Assembly: GCF_014203395.1 (NCBI RefSeq)
Contig: NZ_JACHIW010000001.1
Coordinates: 1,054,001-1,118,000, forward strand
Reading direction: 5' to 3'
From: Saccharopolyspora phatthalungensis
GTDB lineage: Bacteria > Actinomycetota > Actinomycetes > Mycobacteriales > Pseudonocardiaceae
Length of the DNA stretch: 64,000 bases
In this document: piece after piece, positions 35,228-43,800 of the stretch
Position numbering within the stretch: position 1 is the stretch's first letter
Layout: every line of letters starts with the position of its first letter
Made by a program: the position numbers and the translations under genes
Notes under the pieces: model-generated
What the model was told of the DNA's origin: nothing
The model's database searches: none
What the model saw: the letters and a program-made list of their open reading frames with translations, nothing else

Positions 35228-36816
35228 CGCGCACCTCCCCCAGTGCTCTGCCGCCCGGTGCCGACCACCGGCCCGGACCCGTCGGCCGCGACGTGCTCGC
35301 CCATGGCGGCCGCCAGCAATTCCGCTTCACCGACCTCGGCCGTGTCGAACTCGGCCACGCTGCGCCCGGCGCGCAACACCACCACCCGGTGGCACACGCC
35401 GACCAGTTCCGGCAGTTCCGAGGACGCGAGCAGCACGCCGATGCCGCGGCCCGCGATCTCGCCGAGCAGTTGGTAGATCTCGGACTTCGCGCCGATGTCC
35501 ACACCGCGGGTGGGATCGTCCAGCAGCAACAACCGCGGTTCGGTCAGCAACATCCGCCCGAAGACGACCTTCTGCTGGTTCCCCCCGGACAGGGTGCCCA
35601 CCGGGTCGAGGATCCGGCCGAGCTTGACCTTGAGCTGCCGCACGCTCCGCTCGGTCGCGGACACCTCGGCGCGCCGACGCACCAGCCCGGCCACGCCAAG
35701 CCGGTCCAGCACCGACAGCACGGTGTTGGCCAGCACCGAATGCTCCAGCACGAGGCCGGAGCTCCTGCGGTCCTCCGGCACGAAGGCGATGCCCTCGCGC
35801 AGCGCGCGGTGCGGACCCCTCGGCCGCACCCGGTGCCCATCGATGGACACCCGCCCTTCCCACGTGCCGGAGGACGCCGCCCCGAACAGTGATTCCAGCA
35901 GTTCGGTGCGACCTGAGCCGAGCAACCCGCACAGCCCGACGATCTCCCCGCGACGCACGGTCAGATCGATGCCGTCGGGTTCCCGGCGCCCCACCCGCGG
36001 TCGCCGCGGGCGGACCGCGAACCCGGAGACCGACAGCAGATCCGCGCCGATGGTGCCGCGCTCGGCGCGATACATCGTCTGCACCGATCGTCCCACCATC
36101 GCCTCGGCGGCCTGTTCCGCGGTCAGCTTCCGCGCATCGAACTCGGCGACTTTGCGGCCGTTGCGCAGCACGGTGGCCCGGTCGGCCACCTGCCCGATCT
36201 CGTCCATCCGGTGCGAGATGTAGACGATCCCGGTGCCGCTGCGGCGCAGTTCGGTGATCACCGAGAACAGCCGCTCCACCTCGGTGCTGGACAGCGCCGA
36301 GGTCGGCTCGTCCATGATCAGCACCTTCGCATCCAGCGACAGCGCTCGGGCGATGGTCACCAACTGCTGCTCGCCGATGCGCAGTTCCCCGACCGACCGC
36401 AACGGATCCAGGTCAATGCCGGTGCGCCGCAGCAGTTCCCGGGTGTGTGCGGCCATCTTCCGGCGGTCCACCACGCCGAATCTGTTGCGCAGCTCCCGGC
36501 CGAGGTAGAGGTTCTCGGCGACGCTCAATCCGGGAACCAGGTCGAGCTCCTGGTGGATCATCGCGATGCCGGCGCGCTGGGCGTCGGCCGGCTTGCCGAA
36601 CTGCACCCGCCGGCCCTCGACCGAGATCGTCCCGATGTGATCGACGACATCCCCCGAGAGCACCTTCATCAGCGTGCTCTTGCCCGCGCCGTTCTCCCCC
36701 AGCAACGCGTGCACCTCGCCCGCGCGAACCGTCAGATCCACGCCGTCACACGCGAGCACACCCCCGTAGCGCTTCGAAATGCCGGTCATCTCGACCAGCG
36801 GTGGCGCCGTGCTCAT
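35224..36816 (-). CDS. CUT2-family sugar ABC ATPase (RbsA-like, two nucleotide-binding domains)
   Basis: 530 residues with two ABC modules. Module 1: Walker A LLGENGAGKST near 38-48, Q-loop IHQELDLVPGLSVAEN, degenerate signature IGEQQLV, Walker B LIMDEPTSALSS. Module 2: degenerate P-loop GLLGSGRTEL, signature TLSGGNQQKVVFGR, Walker B LLLLDDPTRGVDIGAK. This asymmetry is standard for RbsA/AraG/XylG proteins. The ATG at 36816 lies 30 bases from LacI operator site 2, so the operon is under the same regulator as the isomerase. Confidence 0.95.
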   Translation of the reverse strand: MSTAPPLVEMTGISKRYGGVLACDGVDLTVRAGEVHALLGENGAGKSTLMKVLSGDVVDHIGTISVEGRRVQFGKPADAQRAGIAMIHQELDLVPGLSVAENLYLGRELRNRFGVVDRRKMAAHTRELLRRTGIDLDPLRSVGELRIGEQQLVTIARALSLDAKVLIMDEPTSALSSTEVERLFSVITELRRSGTGIVYISHRMDEIGQVADRATVLRNGRKVAEFDARKLTAEQAAEAMVGRSVQTMYRAERGTIGADLLSVSGFAVRPRRPRVGRREPDGIDLTVRRGEIVGLCGLLGSGRTELLESLFGAASSGTWEGRVSIDGHRVRPRGPHRALREGIAFVPEDRRSSGLVLEHSVLANTVLSVLDRLGVAGLVRRRAEVSATERSVRQLKVKLGRILDPVGTLSGGNQQKVVFGRMLLTEPRLLLLDDPTRGVDIGAKSEIYQLLGEIAGRGIGVLLASSELPELVGVCHRVVVLRAGRSVAEFDTAEVGEAELLAAAMGEHVAADGSGPVVGTGRQSTGGGAR

Positions 36817-36845
36817 AGGACCCCCGTCACGCCGCTCGCGAATCC

Positions 36846-36863
36846 CGAGAAAACGATTGCTCG
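36846..36863. promoter_or_regulatory. LacI-family operator, site 2
   Basis: CGAGAAAACGATTGCTCG, 30 bases upstream of the ABC operon start. It is the reverse complement of site 1 with a single difference, and the following GGACGCTA is also like the GGACGCTATT beside site 1. Position suggests repression at or just after the promoter. Confidence 0.75.
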
Positions 36864-37055
36864 GACGCTAAAGTCGTCATGCTCCTTGTGTCAAGGTTCA
36901 CACACTCGCCCCAGTGACGGGGCATCCGTTCGGCTGCACGAACATCACATAGCGGTCACGTTGACAGAAAGTGCCAGTAACTCAACGTGGGGTAATACGC
37001 AAGTTCTCGAAGACGGCTCTCGGCGCGGGGTACTGGACCGTTACCGTTGGGACTC

Positions 37056-38048
37056 GTGACCGCGATCCGCGAGAGCCAGAGCGCCCCACCTCCCAGCAAC
37101 GGCGCTCCCAACTGGTCGACGCGCTCAGCATTCGGCACCAACGGCGTGCCGCTGTGGGGTGCCGTGCTGCTGGCTGCCGTACTGACCGCGATCGGAACAG
37201 TGCTCGACATCCTGATCTGGGCGCAGCCCGGCATGCTGTTCAAGTCGGGCTTTTTCGTCGGGTGCGTGCTGGCCGTTCTGCTGGTGAAGCGCCAGAGCGT
37301 GTTCGGTCCGATGGTGCAACCGCCGCTCGTGCTCACCATCGTCATGCCGCTGCTGGTGCTGATCACCGGCAGCGGCATGACCGCCGGGGCAGGCGTCACC
37401 GCCAAGGCGCTCGCCGTGGCTCGCCCGCTGATCAGCAGCTTCCCGATCATGGCGGGCGCGACCATCGTCGCCCTGGGCATCGGACTGATCCGGATGTTCG
37501 TCACGCAGCGGGCCGGCTCCCGCCCCGAGGTCGCCGAGAGCGACGAGGCCAAGAAGCGCCGCCGCCCCGCCGACCCGGCCCGCAAGAAGCCGGGCGAAGA
37601 CGTCGAGAGGCGGCGGCCGGAAGAGCGGGAGCGCCGGAGGCAGGCCCGTGCCGAGGGCTCAGCACGTCAGCAGCGGGCCCAAACTGACCGCGGGCGGGCG
37701 CAGGCCCCGGGGCGGCCCCGCAGCGGCGACACAGCCAGCAGGGCCCGAGGCGAGGCACCCGGCAGAGCCCGAGGCGAGGCACCTGGCAGGGCCAGAGGAG
37801 ACGCATCCGGCAGAACCCGGGGAGACGCCGACAGATCCCGAGGCGAGGCATCCGGCAGAGCCCGAGGCGAATCGCCCGGCAGGGCGCGCGGAGGCGAGGG
37901 ACGACCGGAGCACGACGGCCGGGCGGTGCCGCCGCGACGCGGCGCGGCCCCGCGGCAGGCACCCGGGCGGCCGCGACCGGCGGACCCGCCGCAGGGGGAG
38001 CCGCCCCGGCGACCCCGTCGGCCGCGGCGCGACGAGCAGTTCGGGTAG
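37056..38048 (+). CDS. DUF6542 membrane protein with long Arg/Gly/Pro tail
   Basis: 330 residues. The first ~145 contain four hydrophobic segments (LWGAVLLAAVLTAIGTVLDI; FFVGCVLAVLLV; LVLTIVMPLLVLITGS; FPIMAGATIVALGIGLIRMF), the DUF6542 domain found beside ispH in actinobacteria (Rv1111c position). The remaining ~185 residues are a highly charged disordered tail rich in Arg, Glu, Pro and Gly, including octapeptide repeats of RARGEAPG type. GTG 37056 is chosen; TTG 37047 is possible and neither has a clear ribosome-binding site. Function unknown. Confidence 0.8.
   Translation: MTAIRESQSAPPPSNGAPNWSTRSAFGTNGVPLWGAVLLAAVLTAIGTVLDILIWAQPGMLFKSGFFVGCVLAVLLVKRQSVFGPMVQPPLVLTIVMPLLVLITGSGMTAGAGVTAKALAVARPLISSFPIMAGATIVALGIGLIRMFVTQRAGSRPEVAESDEAKKRRRPADPARKKPGEDVERRRPEERERRRQARAEGSARQQRAQTDRGRAQAPGRPRSGDTASRARGEAPGRARGEAPGRARGDASGRTRGDADRSRGEASGRARGESPGRARGGEGRPEHDGRAVPPRRGAAPRQAPGRPRPADPPQGEPPRRPRRPRRDEQFG
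37740..37893 (+). repeat. 24-bp tandem repeats inside the DUF6542 tail
   Basis: About six imperfect copies of a 24-bp unit (GCCCGAGGCGAGGCACCCGG then CAGA and variants) encode ARGEAPGR / ARGDASGR / SRGEASGR octapeptides. Unit length is a multiple of three, so copy changes keep the frame. Confidence 0.75.
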
Positions 38049-38092
38049 GCCGGGCATTTTCCGCCCGAGCCGGGGGAAATCTTCAGACCTCG

Positions 38093-38126
38093 AAAAAGGG
38101 GCATCCGCGCGGCGCGGATGCCCTTT
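38093..38126. terminator. Bidirectional terminator between the DUF6542 gene and ispH
   Basis: Perfect 11-bp stem GGGCATCCGCG (38099-38109) with CGCGGATGCCC (38113-38123), A-run before and TTTT after, so it can work on both strands between convergent genes. Confidence 0.9.
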
Positions 38127-38138
38127 TCGCTAAGCCGT

Positions 38139-39158
38139 TCACCGGACGCTCGTGGGCTTGTCCGGGTTGGCGTCGAGGTCCTTGCGAAGTTCTCGCGGCA
38201 GCGCGAAGGTGACCTTCTCGTTCGCCGTGGTGACTTCGTCCACGTGGCTCCAGCCGCGCTCGGCCAGGTAATCCAGCACCTGCAGCACCAGCACGTCGGG
38301 CACCGACGCACCGCTGGTCACGCCGACTGTGGTGACGCCGTCCAGCCATGCCTCGTCGATCTGGGCCGCGTAGTCCACGAGGTGCGCGTCGGACGCGCCG
38401 GCCTGCAGGGCGACCTCGACCAGACGCTTGGAGTTCGAGGAGTTCTGCGAACCGACGACGATCACCAGCTCGCACTCCGGCGCCATCGCCTTCACCGCGT
38501 ACTGCCGGTTCGAGGTCGCGTAGCAGATGTCGTCGCTCGGCGGGGCCTGCAGATCCGGGAAGCGCTCCTTGAGCTGGTCCACCCGCTCCATCGTCTCGTC
38601 CACGCTGAGCGTGGTCTGCGACAGCCACACGACCTTGCTCGGGTCGCGGACCTCGACCTTGTCGACGTCCTCCGGCGTGTCGACCAGTTGCACGCGGTCC
38701 GGCGCCTCGCCCGCGGTGCCCTCGACCTCCTCGTGGCCTTCGTGGCCGATCAGCAGGATGTCGTAGTCGTCGCGGGCGAACCGGTTGACTTCCTTGTGCA
38801 CCTTGGTAACCAGCGGGCAGGTCGCATCGATGGTGCGCAGATTCCGCTGCGCCGCTTCGGCGTGCACCGCCGGCGAAACGCCATGCGCGGAGAACACCAC
38901 GAGCGCACCCTCCGGCACCTCGTCGGTCTCATCCACGAAGATCACGCCGCGCTCGGACAACGTGTCCACCACGTGCCGGTTGTGCACGATCTCCTTGCGC
39001 ACGTAGATCGGGGGCCCGTAAGTCTCCAGGGCCTTCTCGACGGTGACCACGGCGCGGTCGACACCTGCGCAGTACCCGCGCGGCTTGGCCAGCAGAACCC
39101 GCTTGGTCCGGCCGTTGTCCTGGTCAGCGAGGTCATTGGCCTCGGGCGAGGTCGTCAT
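38139..39158 (-). CDS. ispH: IspH, HMBPP reductase
   Basis: 339 residues. [4Fe-4S] enzyme of the last non-mevalonate step, making IPP and DMAPP from HMBPP. The three cluster cysteines are Cys30 (KPRGYCAGV), Cys114 (DATCPLVTK) and Cys212 ([11 protein letters not shown]). Conserved HGV (AHGVSPAV) and [12 protein letters not shown] are present. Divergent from the Rv1109c-like gene; the cluster ispH / Rv1109c-like / xseA / xseB repeats the mycobacterial order. Confidence 0.97.
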   Translation of the reverse strand: MTTSPEANDLADQDNGRTKRVLLAKPRGYCAGVDRAVVTVEKALETYGPPIYVRKEIVHNRHVVDTLSERGVIFVDETDEVPEGALVVFSAHGVSPAVHAEAAQRNLRTIDATCPLVTKVHKEVNRFARDDYDILLIGHEGHEEVEGTAGEAPDRVQLVDTPEDVDKVEVRDPSKVVWLSQTTLSVDETMERVDQLKERFPDLQAPPSDDICYATSNRQYAVKAMAPECELVIVVGSQNSSNSKRLVEVALQAGASDAHLVDYAAQIDEAWLDGVTTVGVTSGASVPDVLVLQVLDYLAERGWSHVDEVTTANEKVTFALPRELRKDLDANPDKPTSVR

Positions 39159-39277
39159 ATCGCCAAGGGTACGGGTCGGGCCAAGACCACCACCTGGCGC
39201 AGTCGCCGCACCCGCCTAGATCACAGTCGCGCAGCGGGGCGATGGCCTAGGCGGCCCGAGTGCGGCAGGCTGGGGCC

Positions 39278-39724
39278 ATGTCATCGTTCCCCCTGCCGTT
39301 GCGGGTCGCCGCCGGACTCGCGGCCACCGCCGTTGAGCAGGCACGCCAGCTCCCGGCCACCCTGCTCGGTCTGCCGGTTACCGTGGCCAGCCAGGCGTTG
39401 CAAGCGTCGATGCGGATCCAGCAGCAGATCACCGAGTTGGCGATCAAGGGCGACGAGGCCCTCGCCGGACTGCGCACCCCGGAGGAACAGCCCGCCTGGG
39501 CCACCTTCGACGAGGACGAGCCGATGGAACCGCAGGTGCTGGCCGAGGACCTGTCGGTGCTGGCCGACTACGACCACCTGACGCTGCCGCAGCTGCGCGG
39601 CAGGCTCCGCTCGTTCACCGAGGCGGAGCTGGCCGAACTGCTCGCCTACGAGCAGCAGCACGGTCGGCGCGCGGAATTCCTCCGCATGCTGCGGAACCGC
39701 CTCGACCGGCTGCGCAACCAGTGA
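39278..39724 (+). CDS. Rv1109c-like lipid-droplet-type protein
   Basis: 148 residues. The N-terminal half has an amphipathic/hydrophobic helical stretch (PLPLRVAAGLAATAVEQARQ, VASQALQASMRIQQQI), followed by acidic FDEDEPMEP and a C-terminal helical motif YDHLTLPQLRGRLRSFTEAE ending in Arg-rich helix. Homologues between ispH and xseA in mycobacteria are annotated as lipid-droplet-associated; that function is taken from the family, not shown here. ATG 39278. Confidence 0.75.
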   Translation: MSSFPLPLRVAAGLAATAVEQARQLPATLLGLPVTVASQALQASMRIQQQITELAIKGDEALAGLRTPEEQPAWATFDEDEPMEPQVLAEDLSVLADYDHLTLPQLRGRLRSFTEAELAELLAYEQQHGRRAEFLRMLRNRLDRLRNQ

Positions 39725-39800
39725 CCCGGCAGCAGGCAGACTGTAAGGGGACCCTTGACCGGGCTGATGGGCGTCTGCGTGGGGGCTTGACCGGTCGAAA

Positions 39801-41060
39801 GTGCCCGCCCCGAACGACATCCGAGGAGTGACGCTGAGTTCTCCGACCAGTCCCGAGGAGCCCTGGCCGGTACGCACCGTGGCGCGCAAGATCGCCGACT
39901 GGATCAACCGGCTCGGCGCGGTGTGGGTGGAAGGGCAGATCACCCAGATCTCGCTACGCCCAGGCGCGGCCACCGCCTTCCTGACGCTGCGCGACACGTC
40001 GGCCGACGTGTCGCTGACGCTCACCTGCTCGGCCGCGCTGTTGCGCACGATGGAGCCGCCGCTGACCGACGGCAGCCGGGTCGTGGTGCACGGCAAGCCG
40101 ACGTTCTTCGTCGGTCGCGGCACCCTGAGCCTGCGGGTCGACGAGATCCGCGCGGTCGGCATCGGCGAACTGCTGGCACGCATCGAGCGGCTGCGCCGGC
40201 TGCTGAAGGCCGAGGGCCTGTTCGACCCGGCGCGCAAGCGGCCGCTGCCGTTCCTGCCGAACCGCGTCGGCCTGATCACCGGGCGCGCCTCGGCCGCCGA
40301 GCACGACGTGCTGACCAACGCGCAGCTGCGCTGGCCGGCGGTGCAGTTCGAGATCCGCAACGTCGCCGTGCAGGGGTCGACCGCCGTCCCGCAGATCCTG
40401 GAGGCCCTGCGGGAGCTGGACCGGCTGCCGGAGGTCGACGTGATCGTGCTGGCGCGCGGCGGCGGTAGCGTCGAGGACCTGCTGCCGTTCTCCGACGAGA
40501 CCCTGTGCCGCGCGGTCTCCGCCTGCGGGACGCCGGTGGTCAGCGCCATCGGGCACGAACCGGACTCGCCCCTGGTGGACCACGTCGCCGACGTGCGCTG
40601 CTCCACCCCGACCGGCGCGGGCAAACGAGTGGTGCCCGATGTCGCCGAGGAGACGCAGCGCATCCACCAGCTGCGCGACCGCGCCCGCCGCGCCCTGCAT
40701 GGCTGGGTCGACCGGGAGCGTCGGCTGCTCGACGCGTTGCGCAGCCGGCCCGTGCTGGCCGACCCGTTCGGACCGCTGGCGCGGCGTGCCGAGCAGGTCG
40801 AGCTGCTGCGCGACCGGGCCCGCCGCGCGGTGACGACGGCGCTGAACACCGAACGACACGCGTTGACCGCCACTCGATCTCGCTTGACGACCTTGGGCCC
40901 GGCGGCCACTCTGGCTCGTGGATACGCAATCGTGCAGCGCATCGAGGACGGCGTGGATGGTGTGCTCCGGTCCGTCGACGAGGCGCCGCCGGGAACTCGC
41001 CTGCGAGTGCGGGTCGTTGACGGTGCGATCCAGGCAGTCGTACCGGACCGAGCAGGCTGA
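39801..41060 (+). CDS. xseA: Exodeoxyribonuclease VII large subunit
   Basis: 419 residues. N-terminal OB-fold ([32 protein letters not shown]), then the catalytic core with [33 protein letters not shown] and [14 protein letters not shown], and a coiled-coil C-terminus ending RGYAIVQ. With XseB it degrades single-stranded DNA. Start GTG 39801; GTG 39828 is an alternative. The small hypothetical gene and xseB follow closely, so they are one operon. Confidence 0.95.
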   Translation: MPAPNDIRGVTLSSPTSPEEPWPVRTVARKIADWINRLGAVWVEGQITQISLRPGAATAFLTLRDTSADVSLTLTCSAALLRTMEPPLTDGSRVVVHGKPTFFVGRGTLSLRVDEIRAVGIGELLARIERLRRLLKAEGLFDPARKRPLPFLPNRVGLITGRASAAEHDVLTNAQLRWPAVQFEIRNVAVQGSTAVPQILEALRELDRLPEVDVIVLARGGGSVEDLLPFSDETLCRAVSACGTPVVSAIGHEPDSPLVDHVADVRCSTPTGAGKRVVPDVAEETQRIHQLRDRARRALHGWVDRERRLLDALRSRPVLADPFGPLARRAEQVELLRDRARRAVTTALNTERHALTATRSRLTTLGPAATLARGYAIVQRIEDGVDGVLRSVDEAPPGTRLRVRVVDGAIQAVVPDRAG

Positions 41061-41073
41061 ACAGGACGGAACC

Positions 41074-41493
41074 GTGCACCCGAAGCAGGAACCATCGTTC
41101 CTCCCCCTGACCGTCGGCGTCGCGCGGTCGGCGGCCACCGACGCGGGACCGCAGCGGGACCGGGCCGGCGAGGTGCAGCGCTGTGCCGAGGCAGCCGACG
41201 CCACGGCGGTCGGATGCTGGGCCGCGCTGCTGGGCGGCTGCCAGTCCGCCGAGCGCCGCGACTTGCCTTCCCGGCTACGCGCGCTGGTCGCCGCCACCTC
41301 CGGGTACGTGGGGACCGGGGGGTGGGCCGTTTCCGCGCATCGACGTAGGGTCGCGGAAGCGCAGTTGCGCATCAACGACGCGGTGCGCGAAGGCGATGGC
41401 GCCGAGTTCGCCGAGGCGTTCGTCGGCTACGACCAGGCGATCGCCACGGCGGTGGTGTCCGTGCAGAGCAATGTGGAGAGTGCGACCCCGTGA
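41074..41493 (+). CDS. Hypothetical protein between xseA and xseB
   Basis: 139 residues, no recognised domain. Ala-rich helical content with a Cys at [12 protein letters not shown], followed by a helix-rich C-terminus ([40 protein letters not shown]). GTG 41074 follows AGGACGG, 13 bases after xseA, and the stop overlaps the xseB start by four bases (GTGA), so it is translated as part of the exonuclease VII operon. In M. tuberculosis xseA and xseB adjoin directly, so this is an insertion in the operon of this lineage. An accessory role in exonuclease VII is possible but unsupported. Confidence 0.7.
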   Translation: MHPKQEPSFLPLTVGVARSAATDAGPQRDRAGEVQRCAEAADATAVGCWAALLGGCQSAERRDLPSRLRALVAATSGYVGTGGWAVSAHRRRVAEAQLRINDAVREGDGAEFAEAFVGYDQAIATAVVSVQSNVESATP

Positions 41494-41744
41494 CCGCGAA
41501 CGAGCAGCAGGACGAGCACTTCGACCCGGTGGCCGACCACCCCGAGGTCGCCGAGCTCGGCTACGAGCAGGCCCGCGACCAGCTGGCCGAGGTGGTCAAG
41601 CAACTGGAGGCCGGTGGGCTCTCCCTGGAGGACTCGCTGGCGCTGTGGGAGCGCGGCGAGGCCCTGGCGGCGGTGTGCGAACGGCACCTCGCGGGCGCCC
41701 GCGAACGCGTCGAGCGCGCCCTGGCCGCCGTCGAACAGGACTGA
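41490..41744 (+). CDS. xseB: Exodeoxyribonuclease VII small subunit
   Basis: 84 residues, typical. [20 protein letters not shown] and [17 protein letters not shown] are the XseB helical signature. Several copies bind each XseA. Coupled to the upstream hypothetical gene through a GTGA overlap. Confidence 0.96.
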   Translation: MTANEQQDEHFDPVADHPEVAELGYEQARDQLAEVVKQLEAGGLSLEDSLALWERGEALAAVCERHLAGARERVERALAAVEQD

Positions 41745-41811
41745 CTCGCGGTTGGCGCCCCACCCATGCTCCGCAGTTTCGATTTAAAATCGCAGTCGGG
41801 GTCGGCTCTGG

Positions 41812-42405
41812 TCAGATGCCCGCCGGGGCGTTGATCGCGGCTTCGGCGAGGGTGCGGAACTCGGCCTCGTCGGCGTTGCCGGTGATCAGCAGGCGGACTC
41901 CGGCCCGCTCGGCAACCCACGCCTGCTCGCCGCGCACGCTGTCGTAGACCACCCATCGCTGCCCCGCGGCATCGACCGTGCCCCGGGCGTGCGGCGGCTG
42001 CCGCGTCTCGCTCGCGACCAGCTCGTCTTCGGCCGCGGTCGACTGCGCCAACCGCAGGTACCGGGCCCGGCCGGTCAACCATCCGACCCGCACGACCTGC
42101 GCATGGGAGGCGAGCGTGGTCACATTCGCGGCATTGGCCCGCCAGGTCGCGGGCAGGCTCGGTTCGAGCACCGGGAAGCCCACCCGCCCGGCCGCGCGGC
42201 GCAGTTCGGCGGCAACGTCCACGGTCGGCACCGGGCCGCCCTGGATCGACGGGCCGCCGGGGCTGAACGAGCACTGCCCCACCAGCCCGGCGATCCCGAA
42301 GGCGACCAGGACCATCGGCAGCAGGGCGAACACCATCGCCGACACGGTCCGGGGCGGGCGGGACAGAGCTGGTCGCTCGTTGCGGGGTTCAGCCACGCCG
42401 CTCAT
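41812..42405 (-). CDS. DUF4245 membrane-anchored protein
   Basis: 197 residues. One N-terminal membrane segment (AMVFALLPMVLVAFGIAGLV) follows a short cytoplasmic Arg/Pro segment; the rest is an extracytoplasmic DUF4245 domain (VDVAAELRRAAGRVGFPVLEP, RWVVYDSVRGEQAWVAERAG). Divergent from glpX, as Rv1100 is from Rv1099c. Function unknown. ATG 42405; the open frame upstream overlaps the glpX start region and is not used. Confidence 0.88.
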   Translation of the reverse strand: MSGVAEPRNERPALSRPPRTVSAMVFALLPMVLVAFGIAGLVGQCSFSPGGPSIQGGPVPTVDVAAELRRAAGRVGFPVLEPSLPATWRANAANVTTLASHAQVVRVGWLTGRARYLRLAQSTAAEDELVASETRQPPHARGTVDAAGQRWVVYDSVRGEQAWVAERAGVRLLITGNADEAEFRTLAEAAINAPAGI

Positions 42406-42581
42406 GGTCTCACCGGCCCGGCTGCGGGCCTCCGGCCCTCCGAGCAGGAGTGGGCTGCCCCACGAGAAAGCTCCGGCAGGCCGCCGATCTGCGAAGATCG
42501 GGGTAACGAGCCTGGGCGCGGGCCGGATCCCGCCGAACCCGGGCAGCAGAACACGAAAATTGCTCACCACCGGGAGGCGCG

Positions 42582-43616
42582 ATGAGCACCGAACGACACC
42601 GCGAAGCACCGGACCGCAACCTGGCGATGGAACTGGTCCGGGTGACCGAGGCCGCCGCGATGGCGGCGGGCCGTTGGGTCGGCCGCGGCGACAAGAACTC
42701 CGGTGACGGCGCCGCGGTTGACGCGATGCGCAAACTCATCGGCACCGTGTCGATGCGGGGCGTCGTCGTCATCGGCGAGGGCGAGAAGGACGAAGCGCCG
42801 ATGCTCTACAACGGCGAGCAGGTCGGCAATGGCGAAGGCCCGGAATGCGACGTCGCGGTCGACCCGATCGACGGAACCACGCTGCTCAGCAAGGGAATGC
42901 CGAACGCGCTGGCGGTGCTCGCGGTGTCTGAGCGCGGCACCATGTTCGACCCGTCCGCGGTGTTCTACATGGAGAAAATGGCCGTCGGCCCGGAGGCGGC
43001 CGGGGTCGTGGACCTGACCGCCCCGATCGCGGAGAACATCCGCCGGGTGGCCAAGGCCAAACACATCGACGTCTCCGACGTCACGGTGTGCATCCTGGAC
43101 CGCCCGCGGCACGAACAGATCGTCAAGGAGGTTCGCGACGCGGGCGCGCGCATCCAGTTCATCTCCGACGGCGACGTGGCCGGTGCGATCGCGGCGGCCC
43201 GGCCGGACAGCGGCGTCGACATGCTGCTGGGCATCGGGGGCACCCCGGAGGGCATCATCTCCGCATGCGCGCTGAAGTGCCTCGATGGTGAGATCCAGAC
43301 GCGGCTGTGGCCGCGGGACGACGCCGAGCGGGCGAAGCTCCGCGAAGCCGGCCACGACGTGAACCAGGTGCTGACCACCTCCGACCTGGTGCGCGGCGAC
43401 AACATGTTCTTCGTCGCCACCGGCATCACCGACGGCGCGCTGCTCAAGGGCGTGCACTACCGCGCGAACCGGTGCACGACACAGTCGATCGTGATGCGCT
43501 CGAAGTCCGGCACGGTCCGGGTCATCGAGGGGCTGCACAAGCTGTCGAAGCTGCGCGAATACTCCGATGTGGACTTCGGCGAGAGCGACACCGCACGGCA
43601 CGGACTGCTGCCCTGA
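42582..43616 (+). CDS. glpX: Class II fructose-1,6-bisphosphatase
   Basis: 344 residues. Li+-sensitive phosphatase fold with [10 protein letters not shown], the [12 protein letters not shown] metal/phosphate motif and [18 protein letters not shown]. Gluconeogenic enzyme producing fructose 6-phosphate; GlpX is the essential FBPase of many actinobacteria. ATG 42582 follows GGGAGG. Followed by a perfect terminator hairpin. Confidence 0.96.
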   Translation: MSTERHREAPDRNLAMELVRVTEAAAMAAGRWVGRGDKNSGDGAAVDAMRKLIGTVSMRGVVVIGEGEKDEAPMLYNGEQVGNGEGPECDVAVDPIDGTTLLSKGMPNALAVLAVSERGTMFDPSAVFYMEKMAVGPEAAGVVDLTAPIAENIRRVAKAKHIDVSDVTVCILDRPRHEQIVKEVRDAGARIQFISDGDVAGAIAAARPDSGVDMLLGIGGTPEGIISACALKCLDGEIQTRLWPRDDAERAKLREAGHDVNQVLTTSDLVRGDNMFFVATGITDGALLKGVHYRANRCTTQSIVMRSKSGTVRVIEGLHKLSKLREYSDVDFGESDTARHGLLP

Positions 43617-43641
43617 CCTGGCGGTTCCGACGGAAATCGAC

Positions 43642-43672
43642 GGGGTCAACCAGCACACTGACGGTTGACCCC
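43642..43672 (+). terminator. Terminator of glpX inside a larger nested inverted repeat
   Basis: GGGGTCAACC (43642-43651) pairs perfectly with GGTTGACCCC (43663-43672), 11-base loop. It is enclosed by perfect 14-bp inverted repeats at 43618-43631 and 43737-43750, and a second small stem (CGGTTCT / AGAACCG, 43691-43708) lies in the same interval. Confidence 0.8.
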
Positions 43673-43800
43673 GTTCGGGTGCCCGGTGGGCGGTTCTGGA
43701 CAGAACCGGTAGTCAACGACGACCCGCGGCGGTCGTGTCGGAACCGCCAGACACGGATTTTTCGGCGAAACCGCCCGCCAAACCACCCGACCAGGCGATG

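Noticed and set aside
26023..36816. Sugar locus as recently acquired DNA
   Set aside because: GC content and codon usage look the same as the flanking housekeeping genes, and no integrase or attachment repeat is visible; only gene order suggests insertion.
37740..37893. Tandem repeats as a CRISPR array
   Set aside because: Units are contiguous, imperfect and in frame in a coding region, without spacers or cas genes. The 15-bp repeats at 55514-55573 also lack spacers.
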